Origin: Actinoplanes subtropicus
GTDB taxonomy: Bacteria; Actinomycetota; Actinomycetes; Mycobacteriales; Micromonosporaceae
Length of the DNA: 64,000 nucleotides
Direction: 5' to 3'
NCBI RefSeq assembly: GCF_000721705.1
Contig: NZ_JOJL01000024.1
Coordinates: 1 to 64,000 of the forward strand
In this document: positions 56,179-64,000 of the stretch, in pieces
Numbering within the stretch: the stretch's first letter is position 1
How the letters are laid out: every line of letters begins with the position of its first letter
Translations under genes and position numbers: made by a program
The notes under the pieces: model-generated
The model's input: the letters and a program-made list of their open reading frames with translations, nothing else
Databases searched by the model: none
Told to the model about the DNA's origin: nothing

Positions 56179-57483
56179 TTGGATCTGCGGCAGGTGGGTG
56201 ACTGGCTCGACGACGAGCTGCCCCGGCTGAACCGGGCGATCCTCTCCGGTGACGCCCCGCCCGGCACGCTCGCCGACCAGGCCCGCGACGTTCTTCCGCA
56301 CCTCCCGGTGGTGGACCGGCTGACCACCGAGCAGGCGCGGCGGTTCGTGGTCCGGCTGGGCTTCGTCGGCGCCTCGGTGGCCCGCCACTATCAGGAGTGG
56401 AATCCGGGCGGCAAGGCCACGCCCGAGCGGGCCTTCGACGGCCTGTCCGCCGACGGGCGGCCGTTCCGCGACTATTTCGCGGCGCTGGCCGACCGCACCG
56501 GGCTCGGGCACTACAGCCGGGACAGTTACGCCTCGCTGGTGCGCTGGAACGTGGGCACGGTCGAGGTACGCCGCCGCGACGAGCTGATGTCCGTGCTGCC
56601 CGGCGTGTTCGACGACGGCCGGATCCGCAGCTACACCGGCACCCCCGGGGAGGAGCGCTTCTTCCTGCTGATCAAGCAGAGCGAGGCGATCGAGCTCGCG
56701 GTCAACGACGTGCTCGACCCGCTCGGCCGGGCCGGGAACGGCCTGCTCACCGAGGCGGCGATCGAGCGGGTACGGATCGCCACCGACCTGATCGACGCGA
56801 TGCGCCGGCTGTTCCTCGCCTTCGCGTCGCTGCCCCCGGAGCAGACCATGCCGGCCGACCACTTCCTCGACGTGTTCCGGCAGTTCGCCGTGCACTGGAC
56901 CCGCGACGACATCCCGCCCAGCGGCGCGCTCGACCCCGAGGCGCTCAAGCGTGACTTCCTGCTCGGCGTCGGCCTGCCCGGCTATGACCGGCACGTACGC
57001 CGGCTGTTCCCGGCCCTGCTGCGCCACGAGCGCGCCGCGCTGGAGGAGCTGATGACCCAGCCGACGCTGCCCGAACGGCTGCTCGCTGGCCTCGGCCGGG
57101 ACGCCGCCGAACTGCGCGCGGACGCGGCCGGCGGCGGCGCCGAGCTGCGTCGGCTGATCGGGCAGCACCCGGCCCTCATCGACTGGTACCGGCTGCTGAA
57201 CGCGCACGCCCGGGCGGCCGGCGCGCACCTGATGCTGAGCAAGAAGTTCCTGTTCAAGCCACAGCGGAGGCGCGACGAGGCCGGACAGGGCGACCAGCCG
57301 CTGGTGTCCAACCGGCGGGGCACCACCGGGATGAACGAGCTGTTCCTGGAGAGGCTGACCCGGGCCCGGCAGGAGCACGTGCTGGCGCCGCTGCGCGGGG
57401 TCCTCTCCGGCGAAACAGCCGAAAAGGTACCCGATGCGGAGGTACCGTCGGCCGCACTGGTCTCTGTCTCACTGATCGGGTGA
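56179..57483 (+). CDS. PrnB/dioxygenase-like (DUF1864-type) protein, tentative
   Basis: A 434-residue, largely helical soluble protein. HYQEWNPGGKATPERAF, FLLIKQSEAIELAVNDVL and DHFLDVFRQFAVHWTRDD, with late MLSKKFLFKPQ and RRGTTGMNELFLERL, resemble the PrnB/indoleamine-dioxygenase-like heme superfamily, where a Gly-Thr-(Thr)-Gly turn closes the active site. The match is by pattern only. Start TTG 56179 has AGGGGTGA at 6 nt; GTG 56194 is the alternative. The next gene, a PAS histidine kinase, begins 17 bp after its stop, so the protein may be part of a sensing operon, perhaps for heme-bound ligands. Confidence 0.6.
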   Translation: MDLRQVGDWLDDELPRLNRAILSGDAPPGTLADQARDVLPHLPVVDRLTTEQARRFVVRLGFVGASVARHYQEWNPGGKATPERAFDGLSADGRPFRDYFAALADRTGLGHYSRDSYASLVRWNVGTVEVRRRDELMSVLPGVFDDGRIRSYTGTPGEERFFLLIKQSEAIELAVNDVLDPLGRAGNGLLTEAAIERVRIATDLIDAMRRLFLAFASLPPEQTMPADHFLDVFRQFAVHWTRDDIPPSGALDPEALKRDFLLGVGLPGYDRHVRRLFPALLRHERAALEELMTQPTLPERLLAGLGRDAAELRADAAGGGAELRRLIGQHPALIDWYRLLNAHARAAGAHLMLSKKFLFKPQRRRDEAGQGDQPLVSNRRGTTGMNELFLERLTRARQEHVLAPLRGVLSGETAEKVPDAEVPSAALVSVSLIG

Positions 57484-57500
57484 CGGGAGAGGAGTCGCGG

Positions 57501-58652
57501 GTGAGCACCGGCACCCGGCCGCCCGTTCGGGTCGGCCACGAGCAGCTGATGGCGCTGATCGACCACACCTCGGCGGTCATCTACATGCGCGACGTCGACG
57601 GCCACTACCTGCTGGTCAACCGCGAGTACGAGCGGCTGTTCGACCTGCACCGGGAGGACATCGTCGGGCTCACCGACCACGACCTGTTCGACGGGCCGAT
57701 CGCCGACGAGTTCCGGGCCAACGACCTGGCGGCCATCGCCCGGGGCATCCCGCTGCAGGTCGAGGAGCAGGCGCCCGGCGAGGACGGCATGCACACGTAC
57801 GTGACGGTGAAGTTCCCGCTGCACGACGAGGCCGGCCACGCGTACGCGATCTGCGGCATCTCCACCGACATCACCGCGCGCAAGCGGGCCGAGGAGGAGG
57901 TGCGCCGGCTCAACGACGAGCTGGAGCTGCGGGTCCGGCAGCGCACCGCCGAGCTGGAGGCGTCGACCCGGGAGCTGGACGCGTTCGCCTACTCGGTCTC
58001 GCACGACCTGCGCGCCCCGCTGCGCTCGCTGGAGGGCTTCAGCCAGGTGCTGCTCGAGGACTACGCCGGCGACCTGGCCGAGGAGGCGCAGGGCTACCTG
58101 CGGCGGATCCAGGCGAACACCGGCCGGATGGCGCAGATGATCGACGACCTGCTGCACCTGTCCCGGGCGACGCGCTCGCAGCTGCGGCGGGACCGGTTCG
58201 ACCTGAGCGCGCTGGCCCGGGAGGTGGTCGCCGAGATCGCCGATCCCGAAAGATCGGTTACCTGGAACATTTCGGACAATATGGCGGCGCAGGGCGATCC
58301 GCATCTGGTGCGGCTCGTGCTGCAGAACCTGCTGGGGAACGCCTGGAAGTTCACCGCGCACACCCCGGAGCCGGTGATCACGGTGAGCGTGCACCCGCAG
58401 TCCGGGGTCGATGTCTTCGAGGTGCGCGACAACGGTGCCGGTTTCGATATGAAATATGCGGACAAGATGTTCGATCCGTTCCAGCGGCTGCACTCGGCCG
58501 GCGAGTTCGAGGGCACCGGGATCGGGCTGGCCATCGTGCACCGCGTGATCACCCGGCACGGCGGCCGGATCGTCGCCGAGGGAACGGTCGGCGAGGGCGC
58601 GGCGTTCCGGTTCAGCCTCACCCCGGCCCCGGCGGATTGGGAGCTGAGATGA
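57501..58652 (+). CDS. PAS-domain sensor histidine kinase
   Basis: A 383-residue cytoplasmic kinase. PAS (about 20-130; VIYMRDVDGHYLLVNREYERLF, then GICGISTDITARKRAEEE), coiled coil, HisKA with H-box FAYSVSHDLRAPL (His about 168) and HATPase_c with NLLGNAWKFT, DNGAGFDMKY and GTGIGLAIV. The arrangement resembles phytochrome-type kinases paired with small Rcp1-like regulators. GTG 57501 with AGAGGAG at 6 nt is preferred to GTG 57480. Its stop overlaps the start of the regulator gene (ATGA). Confidence 0.9.
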   Translation: MSTGTRPPVRVGHEQLMALIDHTSAVIYMRDVDGHYLLVNREYERLFDLHREDIVGLTDHDLFDGPIADEFRANDLAAIARGIPLQVEEQAPGEDGMHTYVTVKFPLHDEAGHAYAICGISTDITARKRAEEEVRRLNDELELRVRQRTAELEASTRELDAFAYSVSHDLRAPLRSLEGFSQVLLEDYAGDLAEEAQGYLRRIQANTGRMAQMIDDLLHLSRATRSQLRRDRFDLSALAREVVAEIADPERSVTWNISDNMAAQGDPHLVRLVLQNLLGNAWKFTAHTPEPVITVSVHPQSGVDVFEVRDNGAGFDMKYADKMFDPFQRLHSAGEFEGTGIGLAIVHRVITRHGGRIVAEGTVGEGAAFRFSLTPAPADWELR

Positions 58653-59074
58653 CCGAGCGGCCGATCCTGCTGGTCGAGGACAACCCGGACGACGCGCTGC
58701 TGACCGTCCGGGCCTTCACCAAGAACCGGATCCGCAACGAGATCGTCGTCGCCACCGACGGCGAGCAGGCACTCCTGCGCTTGCTGCCGGCCGAGGGCGA
58801 GGCGCTGCGGCCGGCGCTGATCCTGCTGGACATCAAGCTGCCCAAGATCGACGGACTGGAGGTGCTGCGCCGGATCCGCGACGACGAGCGCACCCGGAAC
58901 CTGCCGGTGGTCGTGCTCACCACCTCCAACGAGGAGCGCGACGTCGTGACCAGCTACACGCTCGGGGCCAACAGCTTCGTCCGCAAGCCGGTGGTGTTCG
59001 AGGAGTTCGTCGCCGCGGTCAACGCCCTCGGCGTGTACTGGCTCATCGTCAACGAACCAGCCCCATTGGGGTGA
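58649..59074 (+). CDS. single-domain response regulator, Rcp1-like
   Basis: A 141-residue CheY-type receiver without an output domain: acidic pocket VEDNPDD, phospho-acceptor Asp in LLDIKLPKIDG (about 61), Thr in VVLTTSN and Lys in FVRKPVVFEEF. The C-terminal extension VNALGVYWLIVNEPAP is typical of Rcp1-like regulators paired with PAS/phytochrome kinases. Coupled by ATGA overlap to the kinase before and by GTGA to the hybrid kinase after. Confidence 0.9.
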   Translation: MTERPILLVEDNPDDALLTVRAFTKNRIRNEIVVATDGEQALLRLLPAEGEALRPALILLDIKLPKIDGLEVLRRIRDDERTRNLPVVVLTTSNEERDVVTSYTLGANSFVRKPVVFEEFVAAVNALGVYWLIVNEPAPLG

Positions 59075-60960
59075 CTGCGATGCATCTGCTGATCATCGAT
59101 GACAGCGATGACGATGCCGTGCTCATCGTGCGGCAGCTGATCAAGGCTGGCCTGCAGGTCAGCCACGTCCGGGCCGACACGCCGAGCGGCGTCGCCGAGG
59201 AACTCGCCCGCCGCGCGCCGGACATGGTCATCTGCGACTACAACATGCCGGTGTTCCGTGCCGAGGAGGCCCTCGACCAGGTCCGCGAGCACGACGCCGA
59301 CATCCCGTTCGTGCTGGTCAGCGGCCAGGTCGGCGAGGAGGCCGCGGCCGCGATGATGCGGGCCGGGGTGCGCGACTTCGTGCTCAAGGACCGGCTCGCC
59401 CGGCTCGCCCCGGCCGTGCAGCGGGAACTGCACGAGGCGGCCGAGCGGCGGCAGCGGCGCCGGGCCGAGGCCGCGCTGCGGGAGAGCGAGGAACGGTTCC
59501 GGCTGATCGCCGAGCACGCCCAGGACGTCATCTTCCGCTACCGGCTGGCACCCGACCCGGCGATGGAGTACCTGAGCCCGGCGATCGAGGAGATCACCGG
59601 ACGCCGGCCGGACGAGTTCTACGCCGACCCCGAGCTGATCTTCCGGACCGTCGACACCGAGGACCGGGCCACGCTCGAGGCGTCCTGGCGCTCCCACGAG
59701 CCCGGCACCTTGATCATTCATGTCCGCCACCAGGCCGGCCGGGCCACCTGGGTGGAGCAGCGGGCCAGCTCGATCTGCGACGACGCCGGCCGGGTGGTGG
59801 CGGTCGAGGGCATCCTGCGCGACATCACCGAGCGCACCCGGCTCGAGCAGCAGCTGCGCCAGGCCGAACGGCTCGACTCGCTGGGCCGGCTGGCCGGCGG
59901 CATCGCGCACGACTTCAACAACATCCTGGCGATCATCTCCGGGTACGCCGACATCCTCGGCGAGGAGCTCGCCGAGCACCCGTGCCGGCCCGACGTGCAG
60001 GCCATCGAGCAGGCGGCGGCGCGCGGCAGCGGGCTCACCCGGCAACTGCTGATCTTCAGCCGGCTCGAACCGTCCCGCCCCGAGACGCTCGACCTCAACA
60101 CGGTCGCCGCGGACATGCAGCGGCTGCTCGCCCGTACGCTCGGCGAGGACATCGAGCTGACCACGATGCTCGCCCCCGACCTGCCGCCGATCACGATGGA
60201 CCGCAGCAAGCTCGAACAGGTCCTGATGAACGCGGTGATGAACTCGCGGGCCGCGATGCCCTCCGGCGGCCGGCTGGCGATCGCGACCGGGGTCGAGCCG
60301 GGCGGCGACTTCGTCGGGCTGAGCATCACCGACACCGGCGTGGGGATGGCGCCCGAGGTGGCGGCCCGCGCGTTCGAGCCGTTCTTCACGACCAAGGGGC
60401 GGGGCAAGGGAACCGGGCTCGGGCTGGCGACGGCGTACGGGGTGGTCACCGACGTGGGCGGGACGATCACGCTGGAGTCGCAGCCCGGGCAGGGCACGAC
60501 GGTCCGGGTACGGCTGCCGGTCAGCAGCGAGGCGCCGGCCGTGCCGGTCGCGGCCGGGTCGCGCGTCTCCTCCGACGGCGCCGGGCGGCGCATCCTCGTG
60601 GTCGAGGACGAGGACGGCGTACGGGACATCGTCTGCCGGATCCTCACCAAGGCCGGCTTCGAGGTGCACGCGGCCGGCGACCCGCAGGAGGCGCTCAAGC
60701 TGGTGCTGGACCGGGATCTCCAGGTGGACGCGCTGCTCAGCGACGTCATCATGCCCGGCATGTCGGGCACCCAGCTGGCGGTCGAGCTGCGCCGCAGCCG
60801 GCCGGACCTGCCGGTGCTGTTCATGTCCGGCTACACGAGCGGGCCGGCGCCGGGCGGGCAGGAGCTGCCGCCCGACGCGCCGCTGCTGCACAAGCCGTTC
60901 CAGAACGACCAGCTCCTGCAGGCGATGAGTCAGCTGCTCGACCGCTCGCGGGACGCTTGA
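59071..60960 (+). CDS. hybrid sensor kinase: REC-PAS-HisKA-HATPase-REC
   Basis: A 629-residue phosphorelay protein. N-terminal receiver (IIDDSDDD, Asp in VICDYNMP, about 55), PAS (about 138-260), HisKA with RLAGGIAHDFNNILA, HATPase with LMNAVMNSRAAM, DTGVGMAPEV and GTGLGLATAYG, and a C-terminal receiver (VVEDEDG, Asp in ALLSDVIMPGMSG, about 557; Lys in LLHKPFQ). Phosphate may pass from the kinase/regulator pair upstream through the two receivers. GTG 59071 (overlapping) or ATG 59080 after GGGGTGA. No DNA-binding output gene is in this operon. Confidence 0.9.
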   Translation: MTAMHLLIIDDSDDDAVLIVRQLIKAGLQVSHVRADTPSGVAEELARRAPDMVICDYNMPVFRAEEALDQVREHDADIPFVLVSGQVGEEAAAAMMRAGVRDFVLKDRLARLAPAVQRELHEAAERRQRRRAEAALRESEERFRLIAEHAQDVIFRYRLAPDPAMEYLSPAIEEITGRRPDEFYADPELIFRTVDTEDRATLEASWRSHEPGTLIIHVRHQAGRATWVEQRASSICDDAGRVVAVEGILRDITERTRLEQQLRQAERLDSLGRLAGGIAHDFNNILAIISGYADILGEELAEHPCRPDVQAIEQAAARGSGLTRQLLIFSRLEPSRPETLDLNTVAADMQRLLARTLGEDIELTTMLAPDLPPITMDRSKLEQVLMNAVMNSRAAMPSGGRLAIATGVEPGGDFVGLSITDTGVGMAPEVAARAFEPFFTTKGRGKGTGLGLATAYGVVTDVGGTITLESQPGQGTTVRVRLPVSSEAPAVPVAAGSRVSSDGAGRRILVVEDEDGVRDIVCRILTKAGFEVHAAGDPQEALKLVLDRDLQVDALLSDVIMPGMSGTQLAVELRRSRPDLPVLFMSGYTSGPAPGGQELPPDAPLLHKPFQNDQLLQAMSQLLDRSRDA

Positions 60961-60992
60961 CGGGAGTTGCTCTCGCGCATCAGCATGTGTCG

Positions 60993-63884
60993 ATGCGCTT
61001 GAACAGGGTAAGGGCTTTCCTAGGGGCTTGCGCCCTCGGGCTCGGCCTCGCCGCGGTCGTGCCCGCCGGGCCGGCCGCCGCGGCCGCACCGCGGCACACC
61101 ATCGCCTTCGACCAGTACTCGATGATCATCGACGGGCAGCGGACCTACGTCTGGTCCGGCGAGATGCACCCGTTCCGCCTCCCCAGCCCCGCCCTGTGGC
61201 GCGACGTCCTGCAGAAGATGAAGGCGATCGGCTTCAACACCGTCTCCGTCTACTTCGACTGGGGCTACCACTCCCCGGCGCAAGGCGTCTACGACTTCAC
61301 CGGCGTACGCGACATGGACCAGCTCCTCGACATCGCCGACGAGGTCGGGCTCTACGTGATCGCCCGGCCCGGCCCGTACATCAACGCCGAGACCGACGGC
61401 GGCGGCTTCCCGGGATGGCTCACCACGCAGGCCGGCCGGGCCCGCAGCGACGCAGCCGACTACCTGGCCGCCACCGACGAGTGGCAGTCGGCGATCGACG
61501 CGATCATCGCCCGGCACCAGCTCAGCAACGGCACCGGCTCGGTGATCCTCTACCAGATCGAGAACGAGCTCGCCGCGACCGGCACCGCGCAGCGCAACTA
61601 TCTCCAGCACCTGCGCGACAAGGCTCGCGCGGACGGCATCCAGGTCCCGATCTTCCACAACGACCGGGGCCGCAACGGCTACTGGGTGCCCGCCTCGTCG
61701 ACCGTGCCCGGCACCGTACCCGGCCCGGTCGACCTGTACGCCTTCGACGGCTACCCGGGCGGCAGCTGCCACACCGACGGCAGCGTCGGCTCGCCCAGCA
61801 ACGCGCCCGACTGGGGCATCCAGGGCGCCGGCGGGGCGAAGGGCGGCGCCTCCGCGTCCAACACCACGCCCGGCTTCGCGGCCGAGTTCGGCGGCGGCTG
61901 GTTCGACTACTGGGGGAGCGTCGGGACCTACCCGTGCACCGCGGTCCGCGAGGGCCCCGGCTACGAGCGGGTCTTCTACGGCACCAACATCGCCAACCGG
62001 CTGACCATCCAGAACATCTACATGGTCTCCGGCGGCACCTCCTGGGGCTGGCTGCCGGCGCCGGTGGTGTACAGCTCGTACGACTACGGCGCGGCGATCG
62101 ACGAGGGGCGGCAGCTGCGGCCCAAGGCGCAGACGCTGAAGACGCTCGGCTACTTCGTGCAGAGCGTGGCGCCGCTGACCAAGGTGGACAAGGGCGCCGA
62201 CGTGGCGGCCTCGTCGCCGGCCGTACGGATCGAGCACACGGTCAACGCCGACACCGGCACCAACTTCTACCTGGCCGTGCACAACCCGTCGAGCGCGACC
62301 ACCGACGACAGCTTCACCTTCCCGATCACGACCGCGGACGGGTCGTACACCGTGCCGCTGCGGCTCACCGGGCAGGACGCCAAGACCCTGGTCGCCGACT
62401 ACGACCTGGAGGGCAACCACCTCGTCTACTCCACCTCGGAGATCGAGACGCACCTGCCCGGGGTGGCGCTGCTGCACGGGCGGGACGGCGAGGCGGGCGA
62501 GACGGTGCTGCGCTACCCGGCCGAGCCGGCGGTCCGCTTCCTCGCCGGGTCGGGGGAGTCCGCGTACGACCCGGCGACCGGGGACCTTCGGCTCACCTAC
62601 ACCCATCATGGGCTGATCAAAATCCAGATCACCGCTCCGGACGGCCCGGCGCTGACCCTGCTGATCGCCGACGAGGACACCGCGGCCCAGTTCTGGCGGG
62701 TCGACGACCTGCTGGTCCGGGGGCCGGAGCTGGTGCGGACCGCGAAGGTGCGCGGCGGGCGGCTGGCGCTCACCGGGGACACCAAGGCGGCCGCACCGCT
62801 GGAGATCTGGGGCGCGCCGGCCGTGCACCGGGTCACCTGGAACGACCGGCCGGTGGCGGTCCGGCCGGCGGTCGGGGGCTCGCTGGTCGCCGTACGGGAT
62901 CTGGCCGGGGCGCGGCAGATCACCCTGCCGGAGCTGACCACCTGGCGGTATGCGGCCGAGTCGCCGGAGGCGACGCCCGGGTTCGACGACAGCGGCTGGC
63001 GCACGGCCGACCAGACCGTCACCAACAGCACCACCAAGCCGCCCGCCGGGCAGGTCGTGCTCACCGCCGACGACTACGGCTTCCACCACGGGGACGTCTG
63101 GTATCGCGGGCACTTCGACGGCGCCGCGCCGACCACCGCGAGCGTGACCTGGGGAGGCGGCGGCGCCGGCCTGATGCAGGCCTGGCTGGACGGCACCTAC
63201 CTGGGGCAGAAGGTCCTGCCGAACGCCGTCGCCACGCCACCGACCCGCGCCACCGACACCTTCGCGATCCCGCCCGAGCTGCAGGTGACCGGCTCGCACG
63301 TGCTCTCGATCATGGTGCGGAACAACGGGCACAACGAGGACGGCGGGGTCAACGACGCGCACAAGGAGGGGCGCGGGGTGATCGGGGCGACCTTCGACGG
63401 GGTCGTACCGTCCTCGGTGACCTGGCGGATTCAGGGCGCGGCCGGGGTGGACCCGGTTCGTGGCCCGCTCAACAACGGTGGCCTCTACGGCGAGCGGAAC
63501 GGGTGGTCACTGCCCGGCTTCAAGGATCGCTCCTGGTCGACCCGCTCGCTTCCCGACAACTCCGCTATTTCCGGCACGGCGTGGTATCGGACGACCTTCG
63601 GGCTGAAGATCCCGGCGGACATCGACGCGTCGCTCGGGCTGACCATCGGCGACCCGGCCGTGCCGCACAACGCCAGGCACTACCGTGTATTGATCTTCGT
63701 GAACGGCTGGAACATGGGCCAGTACATCGCCGACGTCGGCCCGCAACACACCTTCGCGCTGCCCACCGGCGTGCTCAACCCGCGCGGCCGCAACACCATC
63801 GCCCTCGCGGTGACCAGCGACGGCGGCGAGGCGAACGCGCTGGAGACGGTCCACCTCACCACGCTGGGGGTGGCCCGCCGCTAA
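60993..63884 (+). CDS. secreted GH35 beta-galactosidase
   Basis: A 963-residue exported glycoside hydrolase. Signal peptide (AFLGACALGLGLAAVVPAGPAAAA), GH35 barrel starting HTIAFDQYSMIIDGQRTYVWSGEMH, acid/base Glu in YQIENELAATG (about 190) and nucleophile Glu in AAEFGGGWFDYWG (about 298), followed by several beta-sandwich domains with jelly-roll modules (DVWYRGHFDGAAP, TAWYRTTFGLKIP) normal for the family. It removes terminal beta-galactose from plant galactans or arabinogalactans. ATG 60993 has no strong ribosome site; GTG 60987 is the alternative. It starts 32 bp after the kinase gene and could be transcribed with it. Confidence 0.9.
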   Translation: MRLNRVRAFLGACALGLGLAAVVPAGPAAAAAPRHTIAFDQYSMIIDGQRTYVWSGEMHPFRLPSPALWRDVLQKMKAIGFNTVSVYFDWGYHSPAQGVYDFTGVRDMDQLLDIADEVGLYVIARPGPYINAETDGGGFPGWLTTQAGRARSDAADYLAATDEWQSAIDAIIARHQLSNGTGSVILYQIENELAATGTAQRNYLQHLRDKARADGIQVPIFHNDRGRNGYWVPASSTVPGTVPGPVDLYAFDGYPGGSCHTDGSVGSPSNAPDWGIQGAGGAKGGASASNTTPGFAAEFGGGWFDYWGSVGTYPCTAVREGPGYERVFYGTNIANRLTIQNIYMVSGGTSWGWLPAPVVYSSYDYGAAIDEGRQLRPKAQTLKTLGYFVQSVAPLTKVDKGADVAASSPAVRIEHTVNADTGTNFYLAVHNPSSATTDDSFTFPITTADGSYTVPLRLTGQDAKTLVADYDLEGNHLVYSTSEIETHLPGVALLHGRDGEAGETVLRYPAEPAVRFLAGSGESAYDPATGDLRLTYTHHGLIKIQITAPDGPALTLLIADEDTAAQFWRVDDLLVRGPELVRTAKVRGGRLALTGDTKAAAPLEIWGAPAVHRVTWNDRPVAVRPAVGGSLVAVRDLAGARQITLPELTTWRYAAESPEATPGFDDSGWRTADQTVTNSTTKPPAGQVVLTADDYGFHHGDVWYRGHFDGAAPTTASVTWGGGGAGLMQAWLDGTYLGQKVLPNAVATPPTRATDTFAIPPELQVTGSHVLSIMVRNNGHNEDGGVNDAHKEGRGVIGATFDGVVPSSVTWRIQGAAGVDPVRGPLNNGGLYGERNGWSLPGFKDRSWSTRSLPDNSAISGTAWYRTTFGLKIPADIDASLGLTIGDPAVPHNARHYRVLIFVNGWNMGQYIADVGPQHTFALPTGVLNPRGRNTIALAVTSDGGEANALETVHLTTLGVARR

Positions 63885-64000
63885 GGGATCATCCAGCTCA
63901 GCACCGGGGTGCCCTGCAGCGTGACCAGCACGCACATGGCGGCCAGGAGGACGGCGCTCCACCCGATCACGCGGCGGAAGATGTCGCCCTCCCGGCCGGC
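63881..64000 (-). CDS. L-lactate permease, C-terminal end (partial)
   Basis: The last 39 codons of a gene cut by the window edge: REGDIFRRVIGWSAVLLAAM, then CVLVTLQGTPVLSWMIP and stop, the typical final helix of LldP/LutP-type lactate permeases. It converges on the beta-galactosidase gene with a 4-bp overlap. Confidence 0.75.
   Translation of the reverse strand, partial: AGREGDIFRRVIGWSAVLLAAMCVLVTLQGTPVLSWMIP

Noticed and set aside
1..64000. Secondary-metabolite gene cluster (PKS, NRPS, terpene)
   Set aside because: No synthase domains were found; the only peptide-modification traces are the decayed FxSxx-type locus.

Overview
The window is high-GC actinobacterial chromosome with strongly G/C-biased third codon positions, many ATGA/GTGA stop-start overlaps, several likely leaderless genes (TANNNT box 6-8 nt before the start codon), SigE-type ECF sigma factors and an actinomycete integrative element. 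The gene set (arabinofuranosidases, expansin, FxSxx-type TPR protein, Prim-Pol element, PLDc_N-like membrane protein) fits Micromonosporaceae, probably Actinoplanes or a close relative; the genus is an inference.

Left chromosomal part (1-29340). It opens with a GNAT acetyltransferase and a 1996-residue secreted DNRLRE/SGNH-like/LamG protein. A plant-wall block follows: GH-A arabinofuranosidase with a ricin-type lectin domain, a membrane protein with an extracytoplasmic GH62-like domain that lacks the family's acid glutamate, the ECF sigma factor immediately upstream of it, and a divergent expansin. I read the sigma factor and GH62-like protein as a sigma/anti-sigma sensory pair. Next come a divergent SRPBCC/TetR pair sharing one operator, a regulator-hydrolase pair, a decayed FxSxx-COOH-type locus (frameshifted adaptor, intact NB-ARC/TPR protein, fragment of an HExxH peptide-modifying enzyme), tRNA-Leu(UAG), a peroxiredoxin/DsbA/MauE/sigma cluster facing a CopC-CopD fusion, a 1275-residue membrane-anchored disordered protein, oligoribonuclease, and tRNA-His.

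Mobile element (29371-46960). A 50-bp direct repeat made of the tRNA-His 3' half bounds a 17.6-kb actinomycete integrative and conjugative element (AICE). Almost all genes run leftward as one overlapping operon: about a dozen mini-genes, SpdA-like and TraB/FtsK transfer proteins, MazG-like, DUF4326 and zinc-finger proteins, then the replication module (Prim-Pol, adenine methyltransferase, P-loop helicase-like protein), a near dyad-symmetric repeat array, excisionase and tyrosine integrase. Next to the right end, a sensor-HTH regulator and a PP2C-like protein run the other way and look like regulatory or cargo genes. Three separate repeat arrays (31559-31777, 33464-34305, 37746-37909) are candidates for the replication origin and the transfer locus.

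Right chromosomal part (47011-64000). Leaderless genes for a small hydrolase, an unknown protein, a DUF574 methyltransferase and a fatty-acid desaturase surround an eroded sigma-factor gene. A CPBP protease follows, then a CebR-box-controlled GH-A hydrolase with Fn3 and CBM2 modules (paralogue of the one at 6953), a repeat-bearing secreted protein, a secreted trypsin-like protease, a PrnB/dioxygenase-like protein followed by a histidine kinase, response regulator and hybrid kinase, a GH35 beta-galactosidase and the 3' end of an L-lactate permease gene. The recurring theme outside the element is sensing and degradation of plant polysaccharides.
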